Below, piece after piece: positions 25,413 through 33,522 of a DNA stretch of 64,000 bases. Every line of letters starts with the position of its first letter. Positions within the stretch are counted from its first letter, which is position 1. This DNA comes from Vibrio tapetis subsp. quintayensis (lineage in GTDB: Bacteria > Pseudomonadota > Gammaproteobacteria > Enterobacterales > Vibrionaceae), in contig NZ_JAUFQV010000011.1 of assembly GCF_030409945.1 (NCBI RefSeq), positions 62,001 to 126,000 of the forward strand, in the 5' to 3' direction. Under the pieces are notes generated by a model. That model was not told the origin of the DNA, did no database searches, and worked only from the letters and a program-made list of their open reading frames with translations. The position numbers were made by a program, and so were the translations under genes.

Positions 25413-26430
25413 CTAATATCAATGTGTCACTTTCAATATCACGAGCTAGTGTAGTACCAATAACTTTTTCATACTGATCTGGTGCAATACCTGTGCCTGG
25501 GCGTTTTGCGTACAAATCTTCTTTGGTTAAGACTGTACCCGCTTTTAAATCTTTTTTGGCAATAATACTTCTTCGCATGTTTTCACGTTGTTGCAACTCA
25601 TCTTCGGATACAACGCGGTCATAACTGCCCATCGCTCTCTGAACAGTATTACAATTATCGACTAACTGTTTCATCTCTTCAGGTTCAATAGCCATGTTGT
25701 TATCCATACCCATACGACTGCGGTCTAAAGTAAGATGTTTTTCAACAACAGAAGCCCCCAGTGAAATAGCTGCACCCGCGATTTCAGTTCCCAAGGTATG
25801 GTCTGAAAAACCGATTGGGTATTGAGGGTATTCGCTCTTCAACATAGTAATGTTATTTAAGTGAATAGTCTCAGGTGGCGCAGGGTAAATCGAGATACAG
25901 TGCAATATCACCAAGTTTGTATTACCTGTGCCTTCAATTATTTCCACAGCACGTTGTATCTCATCAAAGTCAGCCATACCCGTTGATAAGATGATTGGAG
26001 CACCGGTGTTACCTATATATTCAAGAAACGGAAAGTTATTTATATCCATCGATGCGATTTTTATAAATGGCGCATTACACTTATCTAGTAGAAAATCCAC
26101 TTCCACTTCAGAGTATGGTGTTGAAGAGTAGCCAATACCTTTATCATTACAATATTGGGCAACTTCTAACAGCTCTTCTTCCGATAAAGACATCTTTTTA
26201 ACAATTCGCTTGGCAATCGGATTCTTTTCGTAATAGGTCTTTGAATATAGTGTATCTGGTGTCCATGATTGGAACTTCACACAAGAACAGCCTGCATCAA
26301 CGGCCGCATCAATCATTTTTTTCGCGGTCTCAACACAACCATTATGGCTAGAGTTAACTTCAGCAATAATATACGGCTTCAAGTTATTACCAATTAACGT
26401 TCCATCTTTAAAATTTATTTTAGCCATCAT
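25390..26430 (-). CDS. Second NeuB-family synthase (PEP-condensing), divergent
   Basis: Member of the sialic/pseudaminic/legionaminic acid synthase family that adds PEP to an aldehyde. The barrel keeps YIIAEVNSSHNG, CSCVKFQSW, VILHCISIYPAPP, GFSDHTLG and VEKHLTLD. The SAF domain keeps MRRSIIAKKDLKAGT and the arginine in AKRPGTGIAP. It is clearly different from LegI at 14868: it lacks the alanine-rich insertion and looks nearer to PseI/SpsE. No pseudaminic partner genes are present. Its neighbours are a thiamine enzyme and acyl-reduction genes, so the aldehyde it uses may not be a sugar. Length 346 residues; starts at ATGATG. Confidence 0.85.
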   Translation of the reverse strand: MMAKINFKDGTLIGNNLKPYIIAEVNSSHNGCVETAKKMIDAAVDAGCSCVKFQSWTPDTLYSKTYYEKNPIAKRIVKKMSLSEEELLEVAQYCNDKGIGYSSTPYSEVEVDFLLDKCNAPFIKIASMDINNFPFLEYIGNTGAPIILSTGMADFDEIQRAVEIIEGTGNTNLVILHCISIYPAPPETIHLNNITMLKSEYPQYPIGFSDHTLGTEIAGAAISLGASVVEKHLTLDRSRMGMDNNMAIEPEEMKQLVDNCNTVQRAMGSYDRVVSEDELQQRENMRRSIIAKKDLKAGTVLTKEDLYAKRPGTGIAPDQYEKVIGTTLARDIESDTLILDEDIISR

Positions 26431-26436
26431 AATTCT

Positions 26437-28221
26437 CTATTGATCAATTGGTGTCACAATCATTTCTTTAAGAAATAGGTCTCTATCCATAAAAGGAGCC
26501 TGATCTTCCAGACCTCTTCTTACAAAGCGACGTTTTGCATTTCGACCTAAATCATTCTTAATATATTCCTGACCTTCTAGCCCCATAACTTCACATAGTA
26601 CCGGGCCGGACAAATTCAGCACTTGATTAACCTTATTTTGAAGGTCTTCAGAGTTCTCAATTTTCACGTAAGGCAAATCAAATGCATCCGCTACTTTTTT
26701 AAAATCAGGGCAAGAGACACCATCATCTTGGTTCGTGCCTATCGTTCTACGCCTAAACAGATCTTTTTGTCGCTTATTAATTACTGCATAACAATTATTA
26801 TTAATAACAAATACTTTAACGGGTAGGTTTAGGTGACTGATGGTTTGCAATTCTTGCAGGTTCATCATGATAGAACCATCACCATTGACAGATACCACTT
26901 CATTGCCACTTTGTATTTGCGCGCCAATGGATAAAGGAAGAGCCGCACCCATTGCACCTTGTGATGCAGGATGAATGAAACGCTGACCGTTTCTCAAACC
27001 AATCCCTGAAGGGAAAATAAGTTCTGCCATTCCAGCATCTGTTGTTACTATCGTATTGTCTTTTAAGCCATGACCAAGAGTCTCAGCCAGATAATAGCTA
27101 TCCACTAATTCTGATTGCTTGTACTTATCTTCACATTTCGGAAATACTTGTTTCCAATGCTTAGCTTTAGCAACCCATTCGGTATTTACTTCGTCTATCT
27201 GCTGATCATTTAGTTTATCCAAGAAGGCTTTCGCATCTCCATGAACAAACAAATCGATTTTGACTGTTTCCTTTCTATGTTCAACTTCATCGATATCTAC
27301 GACAACAACTTTGCCTTCTCGAACAAACTTGTCATATTCGTCACCGGTAGTTAAAGGGGACAATCGACAGCCAAGAACCAATACATAGTCTGAGTTTTGA
27401 ATAGCAAAATTGCCCGCTCTATTACCACCAAGGCTACCAACCGCCCCGATAGAAAGTTCATTCTCAGATGGGTAAATATCAACGGCAGCACAGTCGTACA
27501 CGACTGGGATGTTTATCTTTTGAATTAACGCATTCAGCTCACTTTGCGCAAGAGCCGATCTCACACCAGAACCAAGCATCAATACCGGGCGTGAGGCTTG
27601 AGAAAGTTCCTTTGCAATAGTTTGAACAACGTCGTTATCGATTGATTGAGGGTAAGCACTCTTCTCAGCCGTAAAGCGCTCTAACTCATCAGGTTTGATG
27701 TGTGTATTTTGAATATCAAGAGGAATATCTAACCAAACAGGTCCTTGGTGCCCATCGGTTGCTTCAAATAGTGCTTTATCAAGCTCATATCCGATAGTAT
27801 CTGCACAAGTTACCATTGATGCATATTTAGTTATAGGTTCAACCAGCTCTATAATATCGGCTTCTTGGTTACCAAACGTTCGCATTGGTATTTTGCTAAA
27901 ACGCGTGGTTTCATTGAGCATATTTTGCCCAGAGATAAATATACAAGGCACGCCATCTTGCCATGCGGTCAAGAGCCCTGTGATCGCATTTGTCGCCCCA
28001 CACCCTGTGGAGACAAGGCAAGCCCCGAAGCTTTCGCTTTGTTGAGCATATGACACTGCAGCATAAGAACAGCTTTGCTCGTGGTGTAACGATACGCCTT
28101 CAATGTTTTCGTTTTTGGCTACTGCGTCGGTTAAAAACAATATTCCACGACCAGTAACCATGAAAACATGGCCTACACCAATTTCTGCTAATCTTTCTAC
28201 AATATAATCAGCTACTCGCAT
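26437..28221 (-). CDS. Thiamine diphosphate-dependent enzyme (acetolactate synthase/decarboxylase-like)
   Basis: Three-domain ThDP enzyme of 594 residues. The N-terminal PYR domain carries the cofactor-activating Glu48 in LHHEQSCSYAAV, the middle domain has VLMLGSGVRSALAQSE, and the C-terminal PP domain has the Mg-ThDP motif SVNGDGSIMMNLQELQT ending near INNNCYAV. Such enzymes decarboxylate 2-oxo acids or join the resulting unit to an aldehyde; YerE of yersiniose synthesis is a polysaccharide example. Here it is 6 bp upstream of the NeuB-like gene, whose product would be a 2-oxo acid, an attractive substrate. This link is inference. Confidence 0.85.
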   Translation of the reverse strand: MRVADYIVERLAEIGVGHVFMVTGRGILFLTDAVAKNENIEGVSLHHEQSCSYAAVSYAQQSESFGACLVSTGCGATNAITGLLTAWQDGVPCIFISGQNMLNETTRFSKIPMRTFGNQEADIIELVEPITKYASMVTCADTIGYELDKALFEATDGHQGPVWLDIPLDIQNTHIKPDELERFTAEKSAYPQSIDNDVVQTIAKELSQASRPVLMLGSGVRSALAQSELNALIQKINIPVVYDCAAVDIYPSENELSIGAVGSLGGNRAGNFAIQNSDYVLVLGCRLSPLTTGDEYDKFVREGKVVVVDIDEVEHRKETVKIDLFVHGDAKAFLDKLNDQQIDEVNTEWVAKAKHWKQVFPKCEDKYKQSELVDSYYLAETLGHGLKDNTIVTTDAGMAELIFPSGIGLRNGQRFIHPASQGAMGAALPLSIGAQIQSGNEVVSVNGDGSIMMNLQELQTISHLNLPVKVFVINNNCYAVINKRQKDLFRRRTIGTNQDDGVSCPDFKKVADAFDLPYVKIENSEDLQNKVNQVLNLSGPVLCEVMGLEGQEYIKNDLGRNAKRRFVRRGLEDQAPFMDRDLFLKEMIVTPIDQ

Positions 28222-28241
28222 TATTCACTCTCAATCTAAAT

Positions 28242-28718
28242 TCATTTCTGAGGTCGAAAACCAATCAGAACATCGGGTATGGCAACAACTAGCTCTAATT
28301 CACAAGCCACTACCCCATCGATATAACCTATTGATGTTCCGCGTGCTAACCCTCTTTTAAATGAAGTAAGGTTAGCTTCGATATCTAGTCTTTTTCCTGG
28401 AAGAATTTTCTGTTTGAATTTCGCTTTTTCGATGGAAACAAAACCTGTTTTCTTTCCTTTAAACTCAGGAAAAGTCAAAAATGTCATCAAAAAAACTTGT
28501 GTTAAAGTCTCTACTTGAATAAAACCTGGCACATTAGGTTCATCAATGAAGTGAGCAGGAAAAAACCACTCATTAAATGTGAAATTCTTATACCCTTTAG
28601 CGTACTTCCCAGGAACGGCTTCATGAATAAAGTCAACAAAAAAGCAAGGGTATCTGTTTTGCTGATATTGCTGAATAGCCAGGGCATTGAGGTCCGTTAA
28701 CTTTAGGTTATCAGTCAT
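28242..28718 (-). CDS. Hotdog-fold dehydratase-like protein (FabZ/FabA type)
   Basis: Single hotdog domain of 158 residues related to 3-hydroxyacyl-ACP dehydratases. The catalytic histidine and glutamate are both visible as His56 and Glu70 in the motif HFIDEPNVPGFIQVETLTQ, the counterpart of FabZ H-x8-PG-x5-E. It probably dehydrates, or only binds, a hydroxyacyl chain on the adjacent ACP. It follows the ACP gene by 9 bp and precedes the thiamine enzyme by 20 bp. A thioesterase function is the alternative for this fold. Confidence 0.78.
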   Translation of the reverse strand: MTDNLKLTDLNALAIQQYQQNRYPCFFVDFIHEAVPGKYAKGYKNFTFNEWFFPAHFIDEPNVPGFIQVETLTQVFLMTFLTFPEFKGKKTGFVSIEKAKFKQKILPGKRLDIEANLTSFKRGLARGTSIGYIDGVVACELELVVAIPDVLIGFRPQK

Positions 28719-28727
28719 CTCTTATGC

Positions 28728-28964
28728 CTATAGTTCTACAGAATATTTCTTCAAAATATCCTTGCCTACTTGGTAGCTTGAAAAGTCAATAATATCGTCT
28801 GTATCTAGTTCAATTTCAAATACTTCTTCTAGTTCAGCAATAAGCCCCATATGGCCAACAGAATCCCAAGCTTCTACATCAAGGTATTTTAGCTCTGCTA
28901 GTTGTTCTTCAGTTACTTCTAAAGCTTCGATAAATACTGTGTTATATTTAGCTAAATTACTCAT
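28728..28964 (-). CDS. Acyl carrier protein, dedicated
   Basis: Small acidic four-helix carrier protein of 78 residues. The phosphopantetheine attachment site is Ser35 in EAWDSVGHMGLI, with the following helix EVFEIELDTDDIIDF typical of ACPs. It is not the housekeeping acpP, which has a different motif and context. As the first gene of the acyl/aldehyde module it should carry the intermediate made by the AMP-ligase at 23282. A second ACP (56650) serves another module. Confidence 0.88.
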   Translation of the reverse strand: MSNLAKYNTVFIEALEVTEEQLAELKYLDVEAWDSVGHMGLIAELEEVFEIELDTDDIIDFSSYQVGKDILKKYSVEL

Positions 28965-29143
28965 TTATATACTCTTTTTGTTTTATTTCGATCAAATCAA
29001 TACCAATATTGATTTGAATTCTAACTTGCTTTGTTCGTTAAATCTAGGGCGTTGTTGGCGAAATTGAACGCAGAAAGCACGCCAACACCCCCGTAAATAC
29101 TGACTTTTAAAAACCGGACTTAAGCTAATTTTTGCAACATTAG

Positions 29144-30334
29144 CTACATCTTACTATCAAGGTATTTACCGGTCTCTTTGTGACCAAAGTCTGGGAGCAT
29201 AGTAAAGAACAGCTTAACAAGCTCTTCCTTACTCCATTCACGACCCAACTTCATTCGGCTTACTTCTTGCTCAAACAACGCCAATAATTCTTGCTGATAA
29301 AGCGGTTCATTCTTAATGATGCCCAGGTTTTCAAAGCGCGCCATATCCAACGTTTCTTGATCAGTAAAGAACTCTTCGAAGTCTTTTTCGCCCGTAGTAT
29401 CACTCGACGTAAATAAACAAGGCCATTTACCCTGTGCTGGCAGAGTTTTTGCTAGTTCTCGCGCTTCATCTTCTGTTTCACACAAGTGAGGTTCAAAACC
29501 ACGTTGCTCAAGGTACTTTATCGCAATATCTGCAAAAGAAATAAGATGCAGGGCTTCACTTAATTTAGGAAAAAAGATGTCGCGGTTTTCACCAAAAATA
29601 CAAGACATTAAGCAGAGCTCGCCAGACTCTTGCGGAGTCACGAAATAACGTTTGATATCATTTGGGGCAACTATCGGTTGATTTTTCTGAATACGCTGAT
29701 TAAAGCCATGCAGTAATGAACCGTCTGAAAACGCTACGTTTGCAAAGCGCGCGGTTGAAATCGCTATCTGTTCACTTTTACGCATCAGGAACATTTCCAT
29801 AATACGTTTAGACGCTCCCATCATGTTGACAGGGTTCGCCGCTTTGTCTGTCGATACGCAAAAGTACTTCTTTACACCAGCATCAATTGATTGCTGAATG
29901 GTTTTATCTGTATTAAATACATTCACATCAATCATGCGCATTAAGGTAAATGGGTCTTTCTCGCTACGAACATGCTTTAATGCAGATAGATTTAAGACGT
30001 AGTCATACTGACCATCGGCTTTGATAAACGCATCGTATTCGATGGAGCCAATATCTAACGCAAAGGTTTGGAAGTCGCCATCGATATAACCAAACGAACT
30101 ACGAATATCACGAACCAGCTCAACCATATTGTTTTCGCTAATATCGACCACATGCAACTTGTTAGGATTACGCTTGAAGATCTCTTTTGTGACCGCCTGA
30201 CCAATAGAGCCTGCGCCACCTAAAACCAAGAAACGAGCCTTAGAAACAATACTTTTCAATTGCTGCTCATTGCCTTGTATGTCCGTATCAAATAGCGCTT
30301 TTTGTCGCCCAATTAAAGAAAGTATCGTATTCAT
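29144..30334 (-). CDS. legB: NDP-GlcNAc 4,6-dehydratase (LegB/PglF type)
   Basis: First committed enzyme of the legionaminic acid route, making a 4-keto-6-deoxy-GlcNAc nucleotide. It has LVLGGAGSIGQAVTKEIF, VDISENNMVELVRDIRSS and the active-site STDKAANPVNMMGASKRIME. In that site methionine replaces tyrosine (M-x3-K), as in C5-retaining dehydratases such as PglF, rather than the Y-x3-K of PseB. An upstream ATG at 30406 would translate the ops leader, so the start at 30334 (MNTILSL) is chosen, giving 396 residues. The rest of the pathway lies 10.8 kb downstream at legC. Confidence 0.85.
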   Translation of the reverse strand: MNTILSLIGRQKALFDTDIQGNEQQLKSIVSKARFLVLGGAGSIGQAVTKEIFKRNPNKLHVVDISENNMVELVRDIRSSFGYIDGDFQTFALDIGSIEYDAFIKADGQYDYVLNLSALKHVRSEKDPFTLMRMIDVNVFNTDKTIQQSIDAGVKKYFCVSTDKAANPVNMMGASKRIMEMFLMRKSEQIAISTARFANVAFSDGSLLHGFNQRIQKNQPIVAPNDIKRYFVTPQESGELCLMSCIFGENRDIFFPKLSEALHLISFADIAIKYLEQRGFEPHLCETEDEARELAKTLPAQGKWPCLFTSSDTTGEKDFEEFFTDQETLDMARFENLGIIKNEPLYQQELLALFEQEVSRMKLGREWSKEELVKLFFTMLPDFGHKETGKYLDSKM

Positions 30335-30360
30335 ATGCCATAAACCAAAAAGAAAAATGT

Positions 30361-30372
30361 ACGCTACCGCCC
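30361..30372 (-). promoter_or_regulatory. ops element (RfaH recruitment site), legB leader
   Basis: The minus strand reads GGGCGGTAGCGT, identical to the RfaH ops core, 26 nt before the legB start. The surrounding 38 bp (30357-30394) match the legC leader at 18567-18604 at 33 positions. RfaH bound here would favour full-length transcription of the long operon running to 18841. Confidence 0.85.
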
Positions 30373-30440
30373 TAAGGTTAAACGTGCCCTCAAGACGCAT
30401 TAACATGCTAGGGCATGTATAAGAATTTTATATCGGGGCA

Positions 30441-30446
30441 ATTATA
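30441..30446 (-). promoter_or_regulatory. Candidate -10 element for the legB operon
   Basis: TATAAT on the minus strand, about 70 nt before the ops core, with only a weak -35 (TTGGTG at 19 bp). It is embedded in a 7-bp inverted repeat, so access may be controlled. Confidence 0.4.
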
Positions 30447-30730
30447 CCCCGATTCCCTGACTAAACACCAATGCACCGCGACCAATCCAACAATTTGAGC
30501 GAGAACTTTACTTATAGCCCACAACACATCTCATTTATTCAATTAAAGTCGCCGCAATACTATTCAAATTCTTCCTTTTCATACCTTGCTTTTCATTAAA
30601 GCCTGTACGATATTTAGACAACAGCAATCAAAAGGATTCGATTCTGAGAGGCTTCTATGTACACATCCACTTAACCTTAGCTGAATGATTCTAATAAAAA
30701 ACAATCACAATCATCAGCGGTAGGTACATC

Positions 30731-31810
30731 ATGGCTTTTACACTTCTGGGCGTATTCGTATTCGCGAGTGTGCTATTAATTTTTGGGCGCAAACTCGCCC
30801 AACAGGTTCAACTTGTTGACAAACCTAACCACAGAAAACATCACTCCGGGGCTATTCCACTCATTGGTGGTATTGTTATTTGTATTGCCCTTTGCTTTAT
30901 GCTGGCATTCCAACCGACTGTTGTTGATAACCAACAATGGCTTATCTTTTCAATGCTTATTTTAACCAGCATGGGCGTATGGGATGATAAAAACGACTTA
31001 TGCTGCAACATTCGTATGGCCGTTCAGGCTTTACTCAGTATCGGCATGATCTTTATTGCAGGAATAGAATTACACACATTCGGGAACCTATTTGGTCATG
31101 GTGACGTTGATTTAGGCGGCCTACTTTCTACTGCCATCACCATCATTGCTGTTATAGGTGCCATTAACGCATTTAACATGGTAGATGGTATCGATGGCTT
31201 GCTCGGCGGGCTCAGTATCATTACCTTTTTAGCTATGGGTATTTTACTCACTATTAGTGACCAACCTGCCTTAGCTATGATCTGCTTTGCCCTCATCGCC
31301 GCACTTATTCCATTTATGGCGTTCAACCTTGGGCTGTTTGGCCAAAAACGAAAAGTATTCATGGGAGATGCGGGCAGTATGATGATTGGCTTTTTAGCCA
31401 TTTGGATATTGCTGCAAATGAGCCAACCAAACCAATTAGCTGTAATTCGACCAGTGACCGTCCTTTGGCTTATTGCTGTACCACTGACCGACATGGTCGC
31501 AATTATGTATCGCCGTATTCGTAAAGGCCAATCACCACTAAAACCAGATAGAGAGCACCTGCATCACATATGCCAACGCATTGGCCTTTCCAACACACAA
31601 ACGTTGATTTTTATCTATTGTGTTGCCGCTGCTTATGGCGCCTTTGGCATTTATGGCGAAATGCACCAAATACCAGAAAATACCATGTTTATTTCTTTTT
31701 TGGTTTGCTTTGGTGTTTACGTGATAGTACTAAGTCATATTTGGCGAATCACATCATTCATTCGTGCAAGAAAAGATAAACAGCAAGTCTTTGTAAGAAT
31801 GAATGACTAA
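30731..31810 (+). CDS. wecA: Undecaprenyl-phosphate GlcNAc-1-phosphate transferase (WecA-like), copy 1
   Basis: Polytopic inner membrane enzyme that starts repeat-unit synthesis by moving a HexNAc-1-phosphate to undecaprenyl phosphate. Diagnostic cytosolic motifs are VDKPNHRKHHSGAIPLIGG, the DD pair at residues 85-86 (VWDDKND), FNMVDGIDGLLGG, VFMGDAGSM and DREHLHHI. About 11 hydrophobic segments are present in 359 residues. The next gene downstream is a homologue of the same length. This is the only initiating transferase type seen in the window; no WbaP/WcaJ is visible. Confidence 0.9.
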   Translation: MAFTLLGVFVFASVLLIFGRKLAQQVQLVDKPNHRKHHSGAIPLIGGIVICIALCFMLAFQPTVVDNQQWLIFSMLILTSMGVWDDKNDLCCNIRMAVQALLSIGMIFIAGIELHTFGNLFGHGDVDLGGLLSTAITIIAVIGAINAFNMVDGIDGLLGGLSIITFLAMGILLTISDQPALAMICFALIAALIPFMAFNLGLFGQKRKVFMGDAGSMMIGFLAIWILLQMSQPNQLAVIRPVTVLWLIAVPLTDMVAIMYRRIRKGQSPLKPDREHLHHICQRIGLSNTQTLIFIYCVAAAYGAFGIYGEMHQIPENTMFISFLVCFGVYVIVLSHIWRITSFIRARKDKQQVFVRMND

Positions 31811-31819
31811 TTTCTATTA

Positions 31820-31850
31820 GGCAAAAGAAGGCTCGCTGCTTTCTTTTGCC
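31820..31850 (+). terminator. Hairpin after the first WecA-like gene
   Basis: A 10-bp perfect stem (GGCAAAAGAA / TTCTTTTGCC) with an 11-nt loop lies 9 bp after the stop codon of copy 1. No T-tract follows, so it may be a weak terminator or an mRNA-stabilising hairpin between the two copies. Confidence 0.4.
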
Positions 31851-32040
31851 AGCCTTCCTAAATGCACTAGTCCGCCTACGTTTCGTTAGCTGCTCACTAC
31901 AAATCAATACATATAGTCTCATACCTAGAACAGGGCAAAAGGTTGTAACAACTTACCGCCGTCTATGCTTTATAATCGAACCAAAATCGACTAGAATGTC
32001 GCCACAAAAAATATAATCACACGGACACGTCGGTTGCATC

Positions 32041-33120
32041 ATGTTGTTAGAACTTTCTTTCATATTTTTCTTTTCCTTTGCAGTACTTTTTTTAATGCGC
32101 AAAGTAGCAAGACAAATCGGCTTAGTGGATAAACCCAATGAGCGTAAATTCCACAGTGGTGCCGTACCTTTAGTGGGTGGCATATCCATTTGCATTACTC
32201 TTGCTCAATTTATTCTACATAAGCCAGAGATTATCCACCATAGCCAGCTATTTTTAGGCTGCATAGCCTTGCTTACACTTTTAGGAGCTGTGGACGATAA
32301 ATACGACGTAAGTTTTAAAATACGCTTACTCATTCAAGCCTCGCTTTCCATCATCATGATCGAACTCGCAGGCTTAAACCTACAGTTTTTAGGTAATATG
32401 TTTGGTTTTGGTGAAATTTGGTTAGGCAGTGGCATGGTAGGTGGTTTGATTACTATATTCGCCGTAATTGGTGCGATCAATGCCTTTAATATGGTAGATG
32501 GCATCGACGGCTTATTAGGTGGCTTATCAATGGTTACTTTTGCCGCCTTAGCTATTCTACTTAAGCTCGATGCTCAGCAAGGGTTAGCGTATTTATGTAT
32601 TGTAATTGTAGTTACCATGCTGCCGTACATCTGCATGAACCTTGGCTTATTGGGGAGAGAACGAAAAGTCTTTATGGGTGATGCGGGCAGTATGTTAATC
32701 GGTTTTAGTGTTATCTGGATTTTACTGAGCGCTAGCCAAGCCAATAAAGACACTGCCGACATATTAATGCGCCCAGTCACTGCCTTGTGGATTATCGCCA
32801 TCCCACTGATGGACATGGCCGCGATTATGATACGCCGCGTGCGCCGTGGTGACTCCCCCTTTAAACCAGACCGTGAACACCTGCACCATATATTCCAACG
32901 TTTGGGTTTAGGCCCTCGTTCAACCTTACTAACCATTTGTAGTTTTGCAAGTGCATTTGCAGGTTTTGGAATTTACGGTGAACTAGCAAGCATCCCAGAA
33001 CCTATTATGTTCTGGCTATTTATTGCAACCTTTGGCGCTTATGCTGTATTACTTTCTTACGTGTGGCGCATTACCAAAGCGATAAGAAAGTGGCGCGGAA
33101 TGCCAGAAAAGGCATTTTGA
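32041..33120 (+). CDS. Undecaprenyl-phosphate GlcNAc-1-phosphate transferase (WecA-like), copy 2
   Basis: Paralogue of the preceding gene with exactly the same length (359 residues) and all catalytic motifs: VDKPNERKFHSGAVPLVGG, AVDDKYD, FNMVDGIDGLLGG, VFMGDAGSML and DREHLHHI. The membrane segments differ more than the cytosolic loops, so the copies are not a recent duplication. It is separated from copy 1 by 230 bp that contain a possible promoter (TATAAT at 31971-31976 with no good -35). It may initiate a second glycan or prefer a different HexNAc. A strong terminator follows. Confidence 0.9.
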   Translation: MLLELSFIFFFSFAVLFLMRKVARQIGLVDKPNERKFHSGAVPLVGGISICITLAQFILHKPEIIHHSQLFLGCIALLTLLGAVDDKYDVSFKIRLLIQASLSIIMIELAGLNLQFLGNMFGFGEIWLGSGMVGGLITIFAVIGAINAFNMVDGIDGLLGGLSMVTFAALAILLKLDAQQGLAYLCIVIVVTMLPYICMNLGLLGRERKVFMGDAGSMLIGFSVIWILLSASQANKDTADILMRPVTALWIIAIPLMDMAAIMIRRVRRGDSPFKPDREHLHHIFQRLGLGPRSTLLTICSFASAFAGFGIYGELASIPEPIMFWLFIATFGAYAVLLSYVWRITKAIRKWRGMPEKAF

Positions 33121-33149
33121 AAGTAAGCTGAAGATCAAAAGTCAGATAC

Positions 33150-33180
33150 AAAAATGGCACCTGCATTAGGTGCCATTTTT
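33150..33180. terminator. Bidirectional intrinsic terminator
   Basis: A 12-bp perfect stem (AAAAATGGCACC / GGTGCCATTTTT) with a 7-nt loop, giving a U-tract in both directions. It ends the WecA-like transcript and blocks minus-strand transcription coming from the insertion-sequence nest. Confidence 0.9.
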
Positions 33181-33228
33181 ATATGTCTAGCTCGTTAAAG
33201 CGTAAGCGTCTAATCATGCAGTGAGGCC

Positions 33229-33522
33229 TTATTCGGCCTCATCTATTTCTAAGTTCCACGGCATAAGAGCAGTCAGATCGTCTTGAAGGGCTCGTGTCGG
33301 CAGCACTTTGAACAAGTGTACAAAGTAGTAATACGGGTTGATATTATTTGCCCGACACGTCATCACTAAGCTATACAAGTTAGCACTCGCTGTCGCGCCC
33401 TCAACTGAGGTTGAGAACATCCAGTTTTTCCGCCCCGTTGTAAACGGGCGGATATCTCGCTCAGTCACATTGCTATCTATTAGGCGACAATTAGCTTGGC
33501 CGGCCAAACTAGTTGACGTCTA
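33229..33522 (-). pseudogene. IS66 TnpC transposase, C-terminal fragment
   Basis: About 95 residues matching the end of IS66 transposases: DSNVTERDIRPFTTGRKNW, SVEGATASANLYSLV, then a C-terminus ending LMPWNLEIDEAE. The catalytic N-terminal part is missing. The match breaks off at about 33520, exactly where IstA sequence begins on the other strand. Confidence 0.85.

Larger units (their letters stand above)
30335..30730. other. Divergent intergenic region between legB and the WecA-like genes
   Basis: No gene is visible. The legB side holds the ops element and a TATAAT hexamer on the minus strand (30441-30446), which lies inside the inverted repeat ATCGGGG-N8-CCCCGAT (30432-30453). The plus side has a weak -35/-10 pair (TTGCTT, 17 bp, GATATT around 30587-30615) that could serve the WecA-like gene at 30731. 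The hairpin around the -10 could be an operator. Confidence 0.5.

Noticed and set aside
26437..28221. Housekeeping acetolactate synthase (ilvB/ilvI)
   Set aside because: No small subunit or branched-chain amino acid genes are nearby, and it is embedded in a carrier-protein operon.
1972..28221. A yersiniose-type branched sugar from the ThDP enzyme plus CDP-glucose genes
   Set aside because: RfbH/DdhC is not seen and the ThDP gene is 20 kb from rfbF/rfbG with other partners. Not excluded but not supported.
23282..28964. A nonribosomal peptide or polyketide synthase
   Set aside because: No condensation or ketosynthase domain is present; only a free ACP and a stand-alone ligase.
29049..29092. 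Inverted repeat TGTTGGCG/CGCCAACA between legB and the ACP gene, as a terminator
   Set aside because: The loop is about 18 nt and no T-run follows on the minus strand. It could be debris of an insertion; no call made.
30335..30406. N-terminal extension of legB from an ATG at 30406
   Set aside because: The extra 24 codons run through the ops element; the family start at 30334 fits better.
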